NCBI GenBank assembly: GCA_963794385.1
Contig: CAWCDT010000020.1
Location: 1-64,000 of the forward strand
Length of the DNA: 64,000 bases
Direction of reading: 5' to 3'
Source: Gaiellasilicea sp963794385
Lineage (GTDB): Bacteria; Actinomycetota; Thermoleophilia; Gaiellales; Gaiellaceae
Positions 43,168 through 51,561 of the stretch are shown piece by piece. A program made the translations under genes and the position numbers. Position 1 is the stretch's first letter. The number at the start of each line of letters is the position of its first letter. The notes beneath the pieces are model-generated. The model saw nothing but the letters and a program-made list of their open reading frames with translations, ran no database searches and was not told the origin of the DNA.

Positions 43168-44272
43168 GTGTCCGAGACGACGGTCCCGCTCGACCAGCAG
43201 CTCGAGGAGATCAGAGCCCAGCTCCAATGGGTTCGTGATTACCTTTGACCCTGTTTCGCTGAAATCCCGCGTCGCCGGGCTCGAGGAGGAACTCGCGGCG
43301 CCCGGCTTGTGGGACGACCAGGCTCGGGCAGCCGCCGTCTCGACCGAGCACTCCCGTCTCTCCAAGCGCCTCGAGCGCTACGAGCGGCTCCAGCGCGAGC
43401 ACGACGACGCCGCCGAGCTGCTCGAGCTCGAGCCCGAGCTCGCCGAGGACATCGCCGCACAGCTGCAGCCGCTGCGGCAGGAGCTCGAGCGACTCCAGGA
43501 GGACGCGCTCTTCAACGGCGAGTACGACAGCGGCGACGCGGTCGTGTCGCTGAATGCCGGCGCGGGCGGCACCGATGCGCAGGACTGGGCCGAGATGCTG
43601 CTGCGCATGTATCTCCGCTGGGCCGACCACCGCGGCTTCCCGACTGAGCTCGTCGAGGCGAGCGCGGGGGAAGAGGCAGGCCTCAAGTCGACGACGATGA
43701 CCGTGAAGGGGGAGAACGCGTACGGGCTCTTCAAGGCGGAGCGCGGCGTCCACAGGCTCGTCCGCCTCAGCCCGTTCGACAGCGCCCACCGGCGCCACAC
43801 GGCGTTCGCCCAGGTGGTGGTTGCGCCGCTCTTGCCCGAGGAGAGCGCGGTCGAGATCGACGAGGGCGACCTACGGATCGACACGTATCGGGCGTCGGGC
43901 GCGGGCGGTCAGCACGTGAACAAGACCGACTCGGCCGTGCGGATCACGCACCTCCCGACCGGGATCGTCGTCCAGTGCCAGAACGAGCGTTCGCAGGCCT
44001 CGAACAAGCAGACGGCGCTCCGGATCCTCAAGTCGCGGCTCGTCGAGCTGCAGGAAGAGGAGCGGGAGGCCGAGCTCGCGCGTGAGCGCGGCGCCGCGCA
44101 GGACATCGGCTTCGGGAGTCAAATCCGCAGCTACGTGCTCCACCCCTACCAACTCGTGAAGGACCTCCGCACCGGCTACGAGGTCGGGAACGCCCAGGGC
44201 GTGCTCGACGGCGATCTCGACGGCTTCGTGCGCGAGTATCTGCTCGCGAGGGCCGCCGGCAAAGCGGTTTGA
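43168..44272 (+). CDS. prfB: Peptide chain release factor 2, expressed by programmed +1 frameshift
   Basis: RF2 reads UGA and UAA. The first 26 codons (GTG 43168, MSETTVPLDQQLEEIRAQLQ) end at CTT-TGA-C (43243-43249), the classical slippery stop. A +1 shift continues with DPVSLKSRVAGLEEELAAPG, giving 367 residues. Further motifs are SPFDSAHRRHTAF (the stop-codon recognition SPF) and GAGGQHVNKTDSAVRITH (the GGQ loop). Low RF2 lets the ribosome slip, giving autoregulation. The upstream Shine-Dalgarno-like stimulator of E. coli is weak here (only AATGGG). It starts two bases after secA. Confidence 0.96.
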
Positions 44273-44347
44273 CCCCCCCGTCGGCTAAACTGGTGCCCCG
44301 CTGAACCGGAGTGGCGCGCCTGCGGCCGAGCATTCCCCCTGATTCCG

Positions 44348-45136
44348 GTGGCTGACTTCGATATGCCCACAGAGCTGACTGAGACGCCCGTGATCGAACC
44401 GGCGGTGCCGCAGAACGGCCTGCCCCCGCGCGACGCGACCGCCGCGGGGACGATGATCGTGTTCGAGGGCGTCACGAAGATCTACGACCCGAACGTGGTC
44501 GCGCTGAACGACGTCTCGTTCGCGATCGACAAGGGCGAGTTCGTCTTCGTCGTCGGCGCCTCGGGCTCGGGCAAGTCGACCATGATCCGCCTGCTCCTGA
44601 AGGAGCTCGAGCCGACGACCGGCAGGATCCTCGTCGGCGGCCGCGACCTGACGCGGCTGAAGCACTCCAAGGTGCCCCTGCTCCGGCGCAACCTCGGCTG
44701 CGTCTTCCAGGACTTCAAGCTGCTCCCAAACCGCACCGCGGCCGAGAACGTCGCCTACGCGCTGAAGGTGCAGGGCGAGAGCAGTGGCAACATCCGGCGC
44801 AAGGTGCCGGAGGTGCTCTCGCTCGTCGGGCTCTCGGACAAGACCTCGTCGCTGCCGGACGAGCTCTCGGGCGGCGAGCAGCAGCGCGTCTCGATCGCGC
44901 GCGCCGTCGTCAACCACCCGCCGCTCCTCATCTGCGACGAGCCGACGGGGAACCTCGATCCCGACACGTCCGTGGGGATCATGCAGCTGCTCTACCGGAT
45001 CAACCGGGCGGGCACGACGATCCTGATGGTCACCCACGACCGCGAGATGGTCGACAAGATGCGCCGCCGCGTGATCGCGCTCGAGGACGGGCGCCTCGCC
45101 CGCGACGAGCGCCGCGGCGGCTACGAGAGCGAATGA
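44348..45136 (+). CDS. ftsE: Cell division ATP-binding protein FtsE
   Basis: The ABC ATPase works with FtsX to activate cell-wall hydrolases at the septum. Walker A is VGASGSGKSTMIRLL, the signature LSGGEQQRVSIARAVVNHPP, Walker B LLICDEPTGNLDP. Reading from GTG 44348 gives 262 residues with a 35-residue acidic N-terminal extension not found in typical FtsE; ATG 44453 (MIVFEGVTKIYDPNVVAL) would give the usual 227 residues. TAAACT at 44286-44291 could be its own -10. It overlaps ftsX by four bases (ATGA). Confidence 0.95.
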   Translation: MADFDMPTELTETPVIEPAVPQNGLPPRDATAAGTMIVFEGVTKIYDPNVVALNDVSFAIDKGEFVFVVGASGSGKSTMIRLLLKELEPTTGRILVGGRDLTRLKHSKVPLLRRNLGCVFQDFKLLPNRTAAENVAYALKVQGESSGNIRRKVPEVLSLVGLSDKTSSLPDELSGGEQQRVSIARAVVNHPPLLICDEPTGNLDPDTSVGIMQLLYRINRAGTTILMVTHDREMVDKMRRRVIALEDGRLARDERRGGYESE

Positions 45137-46023
45137 GACTGAAGATTCTCTTCTCCGAGTCGATTCGCTCGCTGGGTTCGAACCTCTCGACCACGATCGC
45201 GGCGACGATGACCGTGCTGATCGGCATGTTCCTGCTCGGGCTCTTCATCGCGCTCGGCTCCTGGGCGCAGGCCTTCGGCGACAAGCAGAAGGAGAAGCTG
45301 CTCGTGAAGGTCTACTTCTGCACCGCGTCGACCTGCGAGAAGCCCGCGACGGCGCAGCAGATCAACACGGTGCGGCAGCAGCTGAACCAGGACCCGCTCG
45401 TCCGCGAGGTCACATTCGTCTCGAAGGCCGAGGCGCTCGACCGGATGCGCAAACTGCAGCCCGAGATCGTCGAGAACCTGCCGGGGAACCCGCTGCCCGA
45501 CGCGTTCGAGGTGGCCGCGCACGACGGCGCGAACGTGAAGGCGGTCAGTCAGAACCTCCGCACGCCGGTGCTGCCGGCGGGCGTCGAGAAGGTGAACGAC
45601 GGCGAGGAGGTCTCCGATCGCGTCGTCACCGTTGCGCGGGTGCTCTCGACCGCGTTCGCGATCGCGACGATCGTCCTGCTCGTTTCGTCCGCGCTCCTGA
45701 TCGCGAACACGATCCGGCTCTCGATCTTCTCGCGCCGGCGCGAGATCGAGGTGATGAAGCTCGTCGGTGCGACGAACTGGTTCGTCCGGGGCCCGTTCAT
45801 GCTCGAAGGGCTCATCTGCGGCGTGCTCGGCGCGATCGCGGCCGTGCTCCTCCTCCTGATCGGCAAGGCGGTCGTGCTCGGGCGCATCACGAACGAGTTC
45901 GACGCCAGCTCCGGCGTCGAGGCGTGGTCGTTCCCGACCATCGCGCTGATCCTCGTCGTCGTCGGGCTCACCGTCGGCGCGATCGGCTCCGGCCTCACTC
46001 TCCGCCGCTTCCTCCAAGTGTAG
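45133..46023 (+). CDS. ftsX: Cell division membrane protein FtsX
   Basis: The 296 residues have a cytoplasmic start (MRLKILFSESIRSLGSNLST), a first helix (MTVLIGMFLLGLFIALGSWA), an extracellular domain with a Cys pair (FCTASTCEKP) and three more helices with the FtsX/MacB core (SIFSRRREIEVMKLVGATNW). It passes the signal of FtsE to periplasmic or wall hydrolases. The ends LTLRRFLQV and TAG 46023 are followed eight bases later by the helicase gene. Confidence 0.95.
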   Translation: MRLKILFSESIRSLGSNLSTTIAATMTVLIGMFLLGLFIALGSWAQAFGDKQKEKLLVKVYFCTASTCEKPATAQQINTVRQQLNQDPLVREVTFVSKAEALDRMRKLQPEIVENLPGNPLPDAFEVAAHDGANVKAVSQNLRTPVLPAGVEKVNDGEEVSDRVVTVARVLSTAFAIATIVLLVSSALLIANTIRLSIFSRRREIEVMKLVGATNWFVRGPFMLEGLICGVLGAIAAVLLLLIGKAVVLGRITNEFDASSGVEAWSFPTIALILVVVGLTVGAIGSGLTLRRFLQV

Positions 46024-46030
46024 GAAGCAC

Positions 46031-47663
46031 ATGGCCTCCCGCCGCGAGCACCGCGGCCGCCAGAAACGGCCGAGCCGAACGCAGCGCCGGCGCCGGCAGC
46101 AGGCGCACCTGCGCGTCCCCGAGCCGGAGATCACGCTTCCGTTCCGCCGCACCGAGCCGGATACGGTCGTCGCGCACGTTGGGCCGACCAACTCGGGCAA
46201 GACGCACTCGGCGCTCCAGTTCCTGGCCGAGACCGGCCGAGGCGTCTTCGCGGCGCCGCTGCGCATGCTCGCCCAGGAGGCCCACCGTCGGTTGAGCGCA
46301 CAACTCGGCGCCGAATGTGTCGGCCTCGTCACGGGTGAGGAGCGCGTCAACGAGCATGCGCCGATCATCTGCTGCACGGCTGAGATGGCTCCTCTCTCCG
46401 GCGAGGTGCTGGTGCTCGACGAGGTGCAGTGGGCGGACGACGTCGAGCGCGGGTCGGCCTGGACGCGTCTCCTGCTGGCGGGCGAATACCGGCACATCCT
46501 TCTGCTCGGCGCAGTCGAGGCGCTGCCGTTGATCCAGAACGCGTTCCCGCAGGTGGAGGTCCGCTTCTTCGAGCGCAAGGCGCCGCTCGACTGGACGGGT
46601 GAGGTCTCGTTCCAGAGCCTCACGCCGGGCACGGTTGTGGTCGCCTTCAGCCGCCGGGCCGTGCTTGCGCTGGCCGGGGAGCTGAACCGGCGCCGCCCGG
46701 GCGAGGTCGCCGTCCTCTACGGCGCGATGCCGCTGCCCTCCCGCCGGCTCGAGATCGAGCGCTTCATGACCGGGAAGGCGTCGGTCTGCTGCGCGACCGA
46801 CGTGCTCGGGCACGGCGTCAACCTCCCCTGCGAGACACTGCTGTTCGCCGAGACGCAGAAGTTCGACGGCGAGGAGCGGCGCGACCTGCACGCCTGGGAG
46901 ATCGCCCAGATCGCCGGCCGGGCGGGCCGCTTCGGCCTCGTCGAGCGCGGCCACGTCGGCGTGCTCAGAGGGATCGTCTGGGCGAACGCCGACCCGGAGC
47001 TCGTCCGCTCCGCGCTCGTCCCGCATGTCCGACTCCCCGGCGGCCACATGGGCTACCGCATCGTCGACACCGCCCGGCTGCGGCCACGGCTAGAGGATCT
47101 GCCCGTCGAGTCCGCCGCAGCAGCTGTCGGCCGCCCTGCGCGCCTGGCACACAGCCGCGTTGCGCCAGTGGGCGACGGACAGCTGGCTCTCGGTCGAGTC
47201 GATCGGGCCGCTGCTCGTGCGGCTCGACGCGGTGCAGCGACGACTGCGCGAGCGCGGTCGGAAACTCTCGCTCGAGCAGGTCTGGAAGCTCGTCAACGCC
47301 CCTGTCGACGAGGACAACGTCGAGCTGCTCTCGACGCTCGCGCTCGCACTTGCCGGCGACCGGGCGCAGCGGCCGGTGCTCGCGTGGCTGCTCGACACGA
47401 GCCGCCTGCGTGACGCCTCGCTCGAGGACGCGGAGCAGGCGGCCCGCACCGCGAGCATCCTGCGCTGGTTCGCGCTCCAGCACCCGGACGTTGGGGGCGT
47501 CACGCTCGAGAAGGCGGCCGCCCTGGAGGAGGCCGCGTCACTCCGGGTCAGCGAGCGGCTGGCCGCCGAGGTGCGCACGCCGTCGTTCGGCCGCTGCAAG
47601 TCGTGCGGCCAGAGCTGCGCGCCGTGGTTCCCGCTCTGCCAGCGCTGTTACGCGCGGCGGTAG
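46031..47663 (+). CDS. SUV3-like DExH RNA helicase with C-terminal zinc ribbon, +1 frameshift
   Basis: A basic N terminus leads to VVAHVGPTNSGKTHSALQFL (the motif I form typical of SUV3), VLVLDEVQWADD (motif II), FSRRAVLALAGELN, TDVLGHGVNLPC and QIAGRAGRFG (motif VI). Near base 47111 (GAGTCCGCC) one extra base breaks the frame; the continuation PPQQLSAALRAWHTAALRQW matches the helical SUV3 C region and ends with a zinc ribbon CKSCGQSCAPWFPLCQRCYA. Corrected length is about 543 residues. SUV3 is best known from mitochondria, where it unwinds RNA for degradation. It lies eight bases after ftsX. Confidence 0.82.
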
Positions 47664-47911
47664 CGCAGGGTGACGGCCATCGTCGCGACGATGACGATCG
47701 CCGCGATCGTATTCGGCACGATCAGCGCCCAGTTGTCGAGCGCGATCCCGTAGGAGAGCCAGAGCAGGAAGCCGACGAAGAGCACCGACATGTAGCCGAG
47801 CGAGACACCGCGCGAGGAGCGGTGGTGCACGATCTTGCGGATCTGGAGCACGGGGGAGACCGCCATCGCGATCCCCCAGCCGGCGGCTGCGAACGCGAGG
47901 GCGGTGACCAC
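47648..47911 (-). CDS. SemiSWEET-like sugar transporter
   Basis: The 87 residues form three membrane helices with the PQ-loop-type motif SPVLQIRKIVHHRSSRGVSL and GYMSVLFVGFLLWLSYGIAL, then WALIVPNTIAAIVIVATMAV. This is the half-SWEET layout that dimerises for facilitated sugar transport. GTG 47911 is preceded by minus-strand TAACGT and six bases, so it is leaderless. The ends of this gene and the helicase overlap by 16 bases (convergent). Confidence 0.88.
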   Translation of the reverse strand: MVTALAFAAAGWGIAMAVSPVLQIRKIVHHRSSRGVSLGYMSVLFVGFLLWLSYGIALDNWALIVPNTIAAIVIVATMAVTLRYRRA

Positions 47912-47984
47912 GCGGCAACGTTACCCGGACGGTGTCCGGCGGGTCTGCGACTGTCCTGTCTTCACGACGACAGGGAGATCTTGC

Positions 47985-48620
47985 ATGGACGACAGACGTG
48001 TGACGCCGCTCGCGGGAGTGCTGAGCGTGGTGTTGTTCGTGATCACGATCTTCGTGATCGAGTCAGGGGATACGCCGGACGCCGACTCGTCGGGTGCGGA
48101 CGTCGCGGCCTACCTCGACGGCGCGCTCGGCAGGCTCGCCGTCGGGCTCGTCCTCTGGGGCCTCGGCACGATCGCGCTGATCTGGTTCTTCGACGGGCTG
48201 CGCACACACATCTCGCGCTTCTCCGATCAGCTCGGCCGGCTCACGTTCTACTTCGGGTTCGCCGTTGCCTTGCTCATGCTCTCCTCGTTCCTGCCCGACC
48301 TCGCCGGCGCCTTCTACACCGACGAGCGGGAAGGCGTGCTCGACGCGGCTGCGGCGGAGGCGATCGGCAGCCTCGGCGACGGCTTCTTCTTCGGCGCCGA
48401 GGTGATGCTCGCTGGGCTCTTCCTCGCCGCGGGCCTCGCGGCGATCTGGGCGCGCGCACTACCGGCCTGGCTCGGCTGGATCTCGCTCGTCCTCGCCGTC
48501 GTCGCGCTCATCCCGCCGATCGGCTGGGCGGTCGTGATCTGGGGCTTCCCGCTCTGGATCTTGATCGTGGCGGCGCTCCTGTGGCGACGCTCGGAGGCGT
48601 CGGCCGACCCAGCCGTCTAG
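47985..48620 (+). CDS. Multi-pass membrane protein, unknown
   Basis: The 211 residues start MDDRRVTPLAGVLSVVLFVI. Five or six hydrophobic helices are visible (VLSVVLFVITIFVI, LAVGLVLWGLGTIALIWFF, LTFYFGFAVALLMLSSF, MLAGLFLAAGLAAIWA, and two near the end). AGGGAGA lies ten bases before the ATG. No family motif is seen. It resembles actinobacterial DUF4386-like proteins only in layout. It precedes smpB by 37 bases. Confidence 0.75.
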   Translation: MDDRRVTPLAGVLSVVLFVITIFVIESGDTPDADSSGADVAAYLDGALGRLAVGLVLWGLGTIALIWFFDGLRTHISRFSDQLGRLTFYFGFAVALLMLSSFLPDLAGAFYTDEREGVLDAAAAEAIGSLGDGFFFGAEVMLAGLFLAAGLAAIWARALPAWLGWISLVLAVVALIPPIGWAVVIWGFPLWILIVAALLWRRSEASADPAV

Positions 48621-48645
48621 AGAAAGTGGGCGGGCGAGTCGTCCC

Positions 48646-48651
48646 TACACT
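48646..48651 (+). promoter_or_regulatory. -10 element of smpB
   Basis: TACACT is followed by six bases and the smpB ATG, with no SD, predicting a leaderless mRNA. Confidence 0.5.
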
Positions 48652-48657
48652 GCGGGG

Positions 48658-49122
48658 ATGGCTCGCCCGACCGGAACGAAGATGATCGCCGAGAACCGCC
48701 GTGCGCGGCACGAGTACCAGCTGCTCGAGCGGATCGAGGCCGGGATCGTCCTCACCGGGACGGAGGTGAAGTCGCTGCGCGAGGGTCGTGTCACGCTCGC
48801 GCAGGCGTACGCGGACGTCCGCGACATGGAGGTCTGGCTGATCGGGGCCGAGATCGCTGAGTACGGGCACGGGAACATCGCGAACCACGATCCCGGTCGT
48901 GACCGCAAGCTGCTGCTCAAGCGCGCGGAGATCTCCTCGCTCGTCGGCAAGGTGCGCGAGAAGGGCCAGACGATCGTGCCGACGCGGCTCTACTTCAAGG
49001 ACGGCAAGGTGAAGGTCGAGCTCGCGCTCGCCCGCGGCAAAGAGGGGGCCGACAAGCGCCGCGACATCGCCGATCGCGACGCGAAGCGGCAGATGGAGCG
49101 CGCCCTCAAGTCGCGGCGATAG
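48658..49122 (+). CDS. smpB: SsrA-binding protein SmpB
   Basis: The 154 residues start MARPTGTKMIAENRRARHEY, then EAGIVLTGTEVKSLREGRVT, HDPGRDRKLLLKRAEI and the basic C-terminal helix (DRDAKRQMERALKSRR) that mimics the codon in the decoding site. SmpB brings tmRNA to stalled ribosomes. The tmRNA gene lies 930 bases downstream. The last 17 bases overlap the end of the convergent GNAT gene. Confidence 0.98.
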   Translation: MARPTGTKMIAENRRARHEYQLLERIEAGIVLTGTEVKSLREGRVTLAQAYADVRDMEVWLIGAEIAEYGHGNIANHDPGRDRKLLLKRAEISSLVGKVREKGQTIVPTRLYFKDGKVKVELALARGKEGADKRRDIADRDAKRQMERALKSRR

Positions 49123-50023
49123 TCGCCCGGACGATCACCACGCCGGGCTCGAGCACGTAGCCGTGGCGCTCGTTGAGGCGGCGGATCGGCTCGTTTCGCA
49201 CCTCGTTCGACGTCTGCAGCGACGTGTAGCCGTTCGCCTTCGCCCAGGCGATCTGCGTTCGCTTCAGCGCCCCGGCGATCCCGCGCCCGCGGTGCGCCCG
49301 CCTCACACCCGTCAGGTCGTGGTAGGCGCGCTCGGGGGTCTCGGGGAGGAGGGACAGCTTCGCGTAGCCGAGCACCTCGCCGTTCTCGACGGCGACGAAC
49401 ACGGCGCGCGGATCGTCGCTCGCGCCCTGCATGTCGCGCGCAAGCCATTCCTCGAGCGTCCCGATGTCGCTCTCCTCCTCGCCCGGGATGTCCACGGTCG
49501 CTTCGCACGCGACCTCCCACATGCCGGGCGCGAGCTCGGGTCGGTCGGCCCACGTCACGATCTCGATTCCGGTGGGCGGCGCCGGCTCCGTGATCTCCGC
49601 CTGCGTCAGATCGAGGACGAGCCGGGAGTTGCGGCCCGCCTCCTGATAGCCGTGGCGCTCCGCCCAACCGAGGCTGCCGTCGTCGTCCTCCGCCACGGGT
49701 CCCTCGAGCTCGGTGCAGCCGTGGTCTCCGGCCCAGCCCTCGAGCGCGTCGAGGAGGGCGATGCCGACGCCTGCGCCGCGCTCGTCCGGGGTGACGAGTG
49801 CCGCTCCGATCGCCCGGTGCGGAGGCGTGTGCCAGCCGACGAGCCCGAAGGCGGCGCCGCGCGTCTCGTCGTCACGTTCCGCAAGCAGCCAGACCATGTC
49901 GCCCGCCTGGTTGCGCCAGTCGACGAACATCGCGACGCTCGCCGGCTCGCGCGGCTGCGCTTCGCGCGCGACGTCGACCAGCTGGTCGAGCTCGTCCGCG
50001 CCGATCTCTCGGATCCGAAGCAT
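49106..50023 (-). CDS. Tandem GNAT-domain acetyltransferase
   Basis: The 305 residues start MLRIREIGADELDQLVDVAR at ATG 50023. The N-terminal GNAT has TPDERGAGVGIALLDALEGW and the C-terminal one GVRRAHRGRGIAGALKRTQI, each with the acetyl-CoA Q/RxxGxG loop. Tandem GNATs of this type include mycothiol synthase (MshD), but similarity is only at the level of layout. TAGTGT lies seven bases before the ATG on the minus strand and overlaps the plus-strand TACACT that probably serves tmRNA. Confidence 0.85.
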   Translation of the reverse strand: MLRIREIGADELDQLVDVAREAQPREPASVAMFVDWRNQAGDMVWLLAERDDETRGAAFGLVGWHTPPHRAIGAALVTPDERGAGVGIALLDALEGWAGDHGCTELEGPVAEDDDGSLGWAERHGYQEAGRNSRLVLDLTQAEITEPAPPTGIEIVTWADRPELAPGMWEVACEATVDIPGEEESDIGTLEEWLARDMQGASDDPRAVFVAVENGEVLGYAKLSLLPETPERAYHDLTGVRRAHRGRGIAGALKRTQIAWAKANGYTSLQTSNEVRNEPIRRLNERHGYVLEPGVVIVRATIAAT

Positions 50024-50051
50024 GCGGGCTACACTAGTGCTCACAACATAC

Positions 50052-50416
50052 GGGGGCGACCTGGTTTCGACGTGGTCGATCCGCCGGTAGAGCTGCAAGC
50101 CGAGGTCCCCGGTCGGCCTCGTTAATCAACCGGGAAACAAAGCAAGTGCGAAGCATGAACTCGCATACGCCGCCTAGCCTGAGCTAGGAACGGCGTCGTC
50201 GCCCCTGGCTCGGCCCGAGGTCAGGTGAGCGGCGCCAACGATCGGGCTCGGCGCCAAGGGAGAGCCAATCGCCCGCGGCGCGACATTCAAGGATGGCTAG
50301 CCCGTCGGGTGTGTCGTCTCGGAACCGACCGGCGGGCGAATCTCAATCCGGGACTACGCTTGTAGACGCTCTTCCCGACGCGACTGCGGACGCGGGTTCA
50401 ATTCCCGCCGCCTCCA
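50052..50416 (+). ncRNA. ssrA: Transfer-messenger RNA (tmRNA)
   Basis: The 5' end GGGGGCGACCTGGTTTCGAC and the 3' end GCGGGTTCAATTCCCGC with CGCCTCCA form the tRNA-like acceptor (50052-50058 with 50409-50415, one G-U pair) and T arm. The tag frame starts at the resume codon GCA 50142 and reads ASAKHELAYAA, then TAG 50175-50177, ending in AA as expected for ClpXP targeting. CCA is not encoded. TACACT at 50030-50035 could be its -10. With smpB close by it rescues stalled ribosomes. Confidence 0.97.
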
Positions 50417-50461
50417 TCGAATCGCGAGGCTCCGAACCGGCGTGGGGAGGAGCCCCACTCG

Positions 50462-51046
50462 CTAATCGGATTCCGTCGGGCCCAGCCCGCGCTCTGTCAC
50501 CGCGAGATTCGACCGGAACTCGCTGACCCAGGAGCCGGTCTCGCGCTCGAGCTCGTCGTGGACGGCGAGGACGAAGGCCCGCGCGTGCTCCAGCAGCTCC
50601 TGGAACGGAGCGCCGCTCGCGCGTGCCGCTTCCCATCGGTACTCGAAGTCGTGCCGGAGGCGTGTCAGGTGCATTTCGGTCGCCATGAACCGCATCCAGC
50701 CGCTCGTGAAGCCGAAGAAGAGGTCGAGAGCGACGAGCGCGGCCGCCGCACCGAGCGCGATGGACGCCCAAGCCGGCTCGATCGAGGGCTTCCCGTCGGC
50801 TCCGACGCTGATCTGCGCGACTATCGGCAGGATCGCCGCGACCGCGCCGAGGACGATCGCGCCGACGCGCGCACACATGCCGCCGATCCGCTTGGGGCGC
50901 CGCCGTCGCGCGTACCACTGCTCGGCCTCGAGCGCGAGACCGTCCGCGTGCGCGTAGACCTTCGAAAGCGACTCGGACCGGCCCTCCGGTGACCAATCGA
51001 GCTCGCCGAGGCTAGGGGTCGCGACGTCACGGGGCGTCTCTCCCAC
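50462..51046 (-). CDS. SLATT-like two-TM membrane protein (possible immune effector)
   Basis: The 194 residues start at GTG 51046 (MGETPRDVATPSLGELDWSP). An N-terminal helix with ALEAEQWYARRRRPKRI precedes two membrane helices (ARVGAIVLGAVAAILPIVAQ and WASIALGAAAALVALDLFFG). A long helical end follows (MATEMHLTRLRHDFEYRWEA, FVLAVHDELERETGSWVSEF). This pattern fits the SLATT group, 2TM domains proposed as pore-forming effectors of nucleotide-signalling immune systems. No cyclase, SLOG or protease partner is adjacent, so a defence role is only possible. Its stop lies 46 bases after the tmRNA end. Confidence 0.65.
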   Translation of the reverse strand: MGETPRDVATPSLGELDWSPEGRSESLSKVYAHADGLALEAEQWYARRRRPKRIGGMCARVGAIVLGAVAAILPIVAQISVGADGKPSIEPAWASIALGAAAALVALDLFFGFTSGWMRFMATEMHLTRLRHDFEYRWEAARASGAPFQELLEHARAFVLAVHDELERETGSWVSEFRSNLAVTERGLGPTESD

Positions 51047-51153
51047 GAGGACGATTGTGACGCATCGGTCGCCGCAGCCCGCGGACGCGGTCAGTGTTGA
51101 TCACCTGTGACGGGCCGATCCCCCGCACCGCGCCGCGCGCATGAGTCGTTAGA

Positions 51154-51191
51154 GGCGGCGGGAACCTTGCGCGCGTTCGATTCCCGCCGCC
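51154..51191. repeat. Hairpin resembling a degraded tmRNA/tRNA 3' end
   Basis: GGCGGCGGGAA (51154-51164) pairs with TTCCCGCCGCC (51181-51191). The right arm and loop contain GTTCGATTCCCGCCGCC, close to the tmRNA 3' end GTTCAATTCCCGCCGCC. It may be a remnant of an integration event at ssrA, or a chance GC-rich palindrome. Confidence 0.35.
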
Positions 51192-51291
51192 GCGACCTTT
51201 GGCTCAACAGCGCGCGCCTCCTCGGAGTGGGGCAGCAGGACGGATTCCGAGTTCCGCGCCCCGGCTTTCGTCTCTGCAGACGAGCGTGAGA

Positions 51292-51561
51292 CTACGCTTC
51301 GATGTAGGCCGTGATGGGAGGGATGACGCCGTGCTCTTCCATCTTGGCCGCGACATCGGGAGGCGGCGAAGCCAACATCGCCTGCATGGCAGCGAGGTCA
51401 TCGACGTCGGCTGTGACGGCGATGTTGTTGCTCCCGTCGTGGGCGACGTAGTCGGTTACGTTGCTGCCCGAGCCCGACTCGATCGCCTCGGCGCGTTCGG
51501 CCTTGCCCTTCAGCCAGCGCTCTTTGTCGACGACGGCGTGGGTGATGACGACTCTTGGCAC
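51292..51561 (-). CDS. Small ferredoxin-like-fold conserved protein, unknown
   Basis: The 89 residues start MPRVVITHAVVDKERWLKGK, then VAHDGSNNIAVTADVDDLAA and MEEHGVIPPITAYIEA. The beta-alpha-beta pattern and small size are those of dimeric alpha-beta barrel (Dabb/DUF3303-like) proteins. No catalytic residue can be assigned. GGAAAGGAACTC-type purines lie just before the ATG on the minus strand. Confidence 0.7.
   Translation of the reverse strand: MPRVVITHAVVDKERWLKGKAERAEAIESGSGSNVTDYVAHDGSNNIAVTADVDDLAAMQAMLASPPPDVAAKMEEHGVIPPITAYIEA

Noticed and set aside
43235..43249. Treating prfB as another sequencing frameshift
   Set aside because: The CTT-TGA-C context at codon 26 is the known programmed site of RF2 genes.
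44269..44291. Full sigma70 promoter for ftsE (TTGACC and TAAACT)
   Set aside because: The spacing is only 11 bases, too short for a -35/-10 pair; only the -10-like box might be used.
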